From Dermatophilus congolensis (GTDB taxonomy: Bacteria > Actinomycetota > Actinomycetes > Actinomycetales > Dermatophilaceae): a stretch of DNA of 64,000 nt. Positions 60,091-64,000 of the stretch are shown here, piece by piece. Below the pieces are notes generated by a model, which was not told the DNA's origin, searched no databases, and was given only the letters and a program-made list of their open reading frames with translations. The stretch covers positions 62,001 through 126,000 of the forward strand of contig NZ_LT906453.1 in NCBI RefSeq assembly GCF_900187045.1. Reading direction: 5' to 3'. How positions within the stretch are numbered: position 1 is the stretch's first letter; every line of letters starts with the position of its first letter. The translations under genes and the position numbers were made by a program.

Positions 60091-62076
60091 ATGAGGAGCG
60101 ATGATTTCGCCAGACGGCATCCGGAGGTCGCGCCTGAACCGATCGTGCAGGTGACTTTCGATGTGGACAGTGATGGCACTGAGGTTGCGCTCGTCGATGG
60201 TCACGTTGTCGTGCCTCACAGCGGTGAAGATGTTTTAGATGCGGCAGTCAGACAGATCGCTGCAATGGTGCCGGTTTTCGCTGGCATTGATGACAATGGC
60301 CAACCGTATACGGGGCTGAAAGCGACCCTGGTCGGAGACGATTTATCTCGCTTTGTTGTGGTGTATGGCGACGGGAGACTGTTTGTTCCGGCACAGTCAG
60401 ATGTTGGGCAGGAGCAGGCCCTTCCCGATGGCGTGATTCCGTTTCCGGGTGGAGCAGATGCATCCGTAGCGGAGTTGGATCTGCAGGATTCTGCTGGGGA
60501 TTCCTCTTTGCAGCGTCAATTAGAAGATGAGTTCGCAGCTCATTTAATCGGCCCCTCCGTTGTGGTTTCGATGGACGGTGTGGAGATTGGTGGCGCTGAG
60601 GCCGATGCTGAGGAACTAGCTGCGGAAGATGAGGCTCCTTGGGCGCAGGAATCTGAGCCTGAGATTGAGGTCGCGAGGCTGATACCACCTGGCACACCGA
60701 CCGGAGGTTCTTTTTCGGCTGGTCTTGCTACTGCAGCTGACTCGTTACTTGTGACGGGTCAGGAAGTTTCGGCTGCCGAGGGAGAAACTGCGGCGATATT
60801 GGCGCCGAAATCCTCGGTAGGTGTGCTGGATCACGATGAGATAGATGCAGACCTTGAGCGCCCGATGTACATCGAGGATGGCAAAGCTGCTGGGTCACGT
60901 CTCTGGTCATGGGGGCGTGTCAGTCATCGGTTGGCATTAGGTGCTGCTGGTGGTGTGTGTGCACTGGCGGTAGCTGGGGTTTTGGTGAGTCCAGTTGTGC
61001 GGGGGGCTGGTGATGGGAGCAGTTCACCGGCACCCATGGTTTCGGCGCCTCCTGGAAGCACGGTTGAGGGTTCGTGGTCGACGGGGCCTTTGACTACAGC
61101 AGCGGGGCCGGTGGTTTCTGTGGGGGATGCTCTGGGTTATGTGAAGTCTGATGGCACGGTGGCGCTGGTCGATGCTGCCACGGGGCGTTCTCGTTGGGAA
61201 CAAAAGATTGTTCCCGCTCAGGTGCGCGGTCATTTGTCGAGGACACGGATCCGGTCAGTGGATTCATTGGCGATTCATGTAGGGAATCGGTTAGTGGCGT
61301 GGTCGTTGGCGGATGGATCTGCGGTAGCTGCGGTGGATTTACCCGATGACGCGCAGGTTTCCTATTTGGGCGCTTCTCCTTTGGTGGGAACGGGCAGTTC
61401 GACGGTTTCGGTGCTTGGGGAGGAGGGGTTGTTGCAGGTGGCGGTTCCTGCGGGTGCATATGCTCTGGCTGCGAGGGATGACCGGAGTGTGACTGCGGTG
61501 TCGCCGCAAGGCTGGTGGCGTTTGCGGTCAGGGGTTCCGGCAGGTGCGGTGCGTCCGTTTGAAAGTGCTACGCCAGATGCGTTGCCTAAGGGTGTTCGGC
61601 CGCGGGTGGTGGGGTATGTGGGTAAGTCGGTTGTGTTGGAGTATCCGGCTTTTGGGAATCGTCGTGCGGAGTTGGTTGTGCATAGCGATACAGGGCCGCA
61701 GTTGCAGGTGGCTTTTCGGGGAGTTGCTCCGCCGAAGACGGATAAGGGGGAGAGGCTGATTGGTTCTCCGGCACGGACGTGGGGTGTGTATGGGCGTGCG
61801 CTTGTGGATGCGGCGGGGGGTTCGATCTCTGATCTGGGGCAGTGGCGTTCTAGTCATGTGACGGATAGGCATGTGTATGGGGTGAGTGCGGGACGTGCTT
61901 CAGTTGCTGGTCCTGGGCAGGGCGTTACGGCGTTGCCTTCTGGGACTGATTTGCCGGAAGCGGAGTCAGATTCGGTGTTGGCGGTGCGTGTGGCTGGTCC
62001 AGCGCGTTCGCGTGATGGGGGTCAAGCTTTGGCAGAGGGGCAGCAGGGGGTGGTGGTGTTACCGCGCAAGGGTTAG
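60091..62076 (+). CDS. Single-pass membrane protein with propeller-like outer domain
   Basis: A 661-residue protein starting at 60091 within the preceding stop (ATGA coupling). Residues 1-120 form a compact domain (QVTFDVDSDGTEVALVDGHV, then VVYGDGRLFVPAQ) of unknown family; 120-280 is acidic and flexible. One membrane helix lies at about 282-307 (LALGAAGGVCALAVAGVLVS). Residues 308-661 look like a PQQ/WD-type beta-propeller, with GYVKSDGTVALVDAATGRSR as the clearest blade. Orientation should be N-inside. It could sense or scaffold the exported GH26-like protein. Codons favour G/T endings. It ends head-on with the MFS gene; the stop codons overlap. Confidence 0.6.
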   Translation: MRSDDFARRHPEVAPEPIVQVTFDVDSDGTEVALVDGHVVVPHSGEDVLDAAVRQIAAMVPVFAGIDDNGQPYTGLKATLVGDDLSRFVVVYGDGRLFVPAQSDVGQEQALPDGVIPFPGGADASVAELDLQDSAGDSSLQRQLEDEFAAHLIGPSVVVSMDGVEIGGAEADAEELAAEDEAPWAQESEPEIEVARLIPPGTPTGGSFSAGLATAADSLLVTGQEVSAAEGETAAILAPKSSVGVLDHDEIDADLERPMYIEDGKAAGSRLWSWGRVSHRLALGAAGGVCALAVAGVLVSPVVRGAGDGSSSPAPMVSAPPGSTVEGSWSTGPLTTAAGPVVSVGDALGYVKSDGTVALVDAATGRSRWEQKIVPAQVRGHLSRTRIRSVDSLAIHVGNRLVAWSLADGSAVAAVDLPDDAQVSYLGASPLVGTGSSTVSVLGEEGLLQVAVPAGAYALAARDDRSVTAVSPQGWWRLRSGVPAGAVRPFESATPDALPKGVRPRVVGYVGKSVVLEYPAFGNRRAELVVHSDTGPQLQVAFRGVAPPKTDKGERLIGSPARTWGVYGRALVDAAGGSISDLGQWRSSHVTDRHVYGVSAGRASVAGPGQGVTALPSGTDLPEAESDSVLAVRVAGPARSRDGGQALAEGQQGVVVLPRKG

Positions 62077-63275
62077 TGCTGTGGTGTGCAGGTTTCTTTG
62101 ACGGGTAGCCAGGCCAGGGCGGCCAGGACGGTGAGGATGCCAGTGATGGCGAAAGCCAGGCAGTACCCCTGTTGGGGACTGGTGGTGAGCGTGACGATCC
62201 ATCCTGCTATGACTGGCCCCAGGATTGTTCCTGCATCCATCATCATCTGGAAGCTGGAGAGAACTTTTCCGCCGTTGCGGTTGGGGCCAATGATGTCGGC
62301 TATGGCTGCTTGTTGGGCTGGATGGATTAGGCCTGCTCCTAGGCCTGCGATGAATGAGGCGGCTAGGAAGAGGGGTAGGGCTTCGGAGAGGGCGAGTGCT
62401 GCAGTGGCAGCGCCGTTTGTGATGAGTCCGATGATGATGAAGGGGCGTCGTCCGTAGCGGTCGGTTGCGTTACCTGCGGTGGTCAGGGCGAGGGCGTTGC
62501 CGATGGCGAAGGTGGTCAGAGCGATGCCTACCCAGCGGATTCCGAGGGTGGGAATGGCTGCTGCGTAGAGGGGGATGAGTGCGACGCGTACGCCGAAATT
62601 GGCCCAGCCATGGCTGAAGGCGGTCAGGAGGACTGCGCGGTATGCGGGGTGGTGGAGGGCTTGAGCGGTGGTGATGGTGGGGCGATTGGTGTGGGAGCCG
62701 GTGGTGGTTGGTGCTGGTTCAGTGAGGAAGGTCGCGACGACGGCGGTGGCGGTGAGGAGCATTGTTGCGTACACGATGAAGGGGATGCGGTATCCGGCTT
62801 CAGCGGTGAGGCCGCCGACGATGGGGCCGGCTATGTTTCCGATGAGGAAGGCTGCGCCGAGGGCGGAGGAGCAGCGTCCGCGGATATTGGCTGGGGCTAG
62901 GCGCACCATGAGGGCGGAGGAGGATACGACGAACATGGCTGAGCCGATTCCGCCGAGGGTGCGGTAGGTCAGCAGTTGGGTGTAGTTGGTGGCTAGGGCG
63001 CATGCTCCGGTGGATAGGGCGACGATGAGGAGGCCACTCATGTAGATGCGTCGTTCGCCGAGTTTGTCGACGAGTGCGCCGCTGGCTGGGGCGGCTGCGA
63101 AGCGGGCGAGAGCGAATGCGCTGATGATGGCGCTGGCTGCTTGGACGCCGACGTTGAAGCTGGCGGCGTATTGGGGCAGCACGGGCGCGACGAGGCCAAA
63201 GCCGATGGAGACGCAGAAGGCTGCGCTGACGAGGATCCAGATTTCGCGGGGTATGGGGGTGCGGGATGTGGGCAT
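62073..63275 (-). CDS. MFS transporter (12-TM drug efflux-like)
   Basis: A 400-residue membrane protein with about twelve hydrophobic segments. SGALVDKLGERRIYMSGLLI is MFS motif A, IAGPIVGGLTAEAGYRIPF a motif-C-like stretch, and NATDRYGRRPFIIIGLI the second-half copy of motif A. It resembles DHA1-type multidrug or sugar exporters; substrate unknown. Start 63275 is the first ATG with a typical N-terminus; longer in-frame starts have no membrane character. Its stop overlaps the stop of the plus-strand gene at 60091-62076. Confidence 0.82.
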   Translation of the reverse strand: MPTSRTPIPREIWILVSAAFCVSIGFGLVAPVLPQYAASFNVGVQAASAIISAFALARFAAAPASGALVDKLGERRIYMSGLLIVALSTGACALATNYTQLLTYRTLGGIGSAMFVVSSSALMVRLAPANIRGRCSSALGAAFLIGNIAGPIVGGLTAEAGYRIPFIVYATMLLTATAVVATFLTEPAPTTTGSHTNRPTITTAQALHHPAYRAVLLTAFSHGWANFGVRVALIPLYAAAIPTLGIRWVGIALTTFAIGNALALTTAGNATDRYGRRPFIIIGLITNGAATAALALSEALPLFLAASFIAGLGAGLIHPAQQAAIADIIGPNRNGGKVLSSFQMMMDAGTILGPVIAGWIVTLTTSPQQGYCLAFAITGILTVLAALAWLPVKETCTPQH

Positions 63276-63468
63276 CGTGGCAAGTATGTCGTGGGGCGGG
63301 TGGTTAGGTTGGGTGGTTGGGGCGTGTTGGTGGGTGAGTATGCGTTGTGGGTAAAAGGTTTCACTTTTGGGTGGTGGTGGCCGATGTGGGGTGAAGGACA
63401 GGAAGTCCGTACTGATATTCCCCTCTCGGTGTTTGCGCCGAACCGTCCGTACAGACCGGAGCCTTACT

Positions 63469-63861
63469 ATGCGCACCACGTATTCGTCCACTGCTCGTTC
63501 GACTAAGCATCAGCCGCGTCGGGCTGAGACTGATGCGAGGTTGGCGCGGCCTACGCGCCGTTATTCGGTGTTGAATGATTTTCGGTATTTGACTGCTGAT
63601 GATGTGGAGTTGTTGCGAGCGGCTACGGGTGAGGCTGCTGATCGTGAGGATCCGAAGAGTCAGTTTGCTCAGCAGTTGGCGTTGGATCGGCGTCGTGGTG
63701 ATTTGGAGCGGGATGCGCCGGTGACGGCGACGTATTTGCGGGACGCGTCGGTGCGTATTGAGCGTGAGAATGCCGGTCGAGTGGCGTTTCGTAATCCGTA
63801 TGCAGGCAAGGCGTATGAGCGTGCGGTGAATTGGTTGGTTAAGCGCGGTTTGGTGGGGTGA
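63469..63861 (+). CDS. Hypothetical protein
   Basis: A 130-residue basic, soluble protein. ATG 63469 has a GGAG ribosome site. It has a disordered N-tail, then a helical region including YLTADDVELLRAATGEAADR and RNPYAGKAYERAVNWLVKRG. No family recognised. Codons strongly favour G/T endings. It lies 36 bases upstream of the DUF4921-like gene, so the two may be co-transcribed. Confidence 0.6.
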   Translation: MRTTYSSTARSTKHQPRRAETDARLARPTRRYSVLNDFRYLTADDVELLRAATGEAADREDPKSQFAQQLALDRRRGDLERDAPVTATYLRDASVRIERENAGRVAFRNPYAGKAYERAVNWLVKRGLVG

Positions 63862-63896
63862 GGGGTGTGGGGTGGGTGCCCTTTTAGTCTGAGTTG

Positions 63897-64000
63897 ATGG
63901 GTGCCTCTTCGTTGTCGCGGGTGGATGGTCCTGTTGAGCCTGTGCGTCGTTTGGCGGATGGGACTGTGAAGCAGGTGAATCCGTTTAGTGGGACGGAGGT
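63897..64000 (+). CDS. DUF4921-like protein (5' end only)
   Basis: The first 34 codons of a gene leaving the window. PVEPVRRLADGTVKQVNPFS and GTEV match the opening I associate with DUF4921, a family related to galactose-1-phosphate uridylyltransferases. ATG 63897 has a weak ribosome site. The call rests on this short stretch only. Confidence 0.55.
   Translation, partial: MGASSLSRVDGPVEPVRRLADGTVKQVNPFSGTE

Noticed and set aside
63276-63468. N-terminal extensions of the MFS gene (to 63491) and of the 63469 gene (to 63367)
   Set aside because: They overlap each other on opposite strands, are charged and lack ribosome sites; shorter starts fit family N-termini.

Overview
The window is a high-GC actinobacterial chromosome segment. 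Supporting signs are GTG and TTG starts, DtxR/IdeR-type iron boxes, a WhiB-family regulator, an MbtH protein and an LpqF-like lipoprotein. Gene content and moderate GC suggest a Dermatophilaceae-like member of the Micrococcales; this is my inference, not something the sequence proves. No rRNA, tRNA, CRISPR array, insertion sequence or phage genes were seen.

Layout. 1-4.8 kb: a truncated DUF4011-type SF1 helicase, a secreted GH26-like glycoside hydrolase and an APC permease. 4.9-27.7 kb: a complete siderophore locus whose NRPS has the architecture A-PCP-E / C-A-PCP-E / C-A-PCP. Its three adenylation pocket codes read DINYWGGIGK, DFWNIGMVHK and DMENLGLINK, the set I recall for coelichelin synthetase (formyl-hydroxyornithine, threonine, hydroxyornithine). 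Around it lie a formyltransferase, ornithine N5-monooxygenase, MbtH protein, Fes-like esterase, a heterodimeric ABC exporter and a FecBCDE-type importer, with four iron-box-like sites. A cytochrome P450 follows (27.8-29.1 kb).

29-54 kb is mostly housekeeping or metabolic: PTH2-like hydrolase, serine dehydratase and a serine-type transporter, a double-TetR regulator, an NmrA-like protein, an ABC-F gene broken at a G7 tract, two PfkB kinases, MFS, DUF4112, secreted proteases, YceI, 5-FCL, a Nudix-NYN fusion, patatin, SodA, ManA, an SDR and an LpqF-like lipoprotein.

54-62 kb is the least explained block: a small possible DNA-binding protein, an EspI/ParA-like ATPase, a WhiB protein with an extra C-terminal Cys motif, a perfect Crp/GlxR-consensus site, an excisionase-like HTH protein, a Thr/Ala/Pro-rich exported protein with hexanucleotide repeats, a GH26-like domain that has lost both catalytic glutamates, and, start-stop coupled to it, a single-pass membrane protein with a propeller-like outer domain. 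This block is my candidate for an undescribed system. 62-64 kb holds an MFS transporter, a small unknown protein and the start of a DUF4921-like gene.

How the genes work together: under iron limitation DtxR/IdeR release would switch on precursor synthesis (hydroxylation, formylation), NRPS assembly assisted by MbtH, export by the heterodimeric ABC pair, ferric-siderophore capture by the lipoprotein, import by FecCDE-type proteins and iron release by the esterase. All motif readings were made by eye; no database search was possible.
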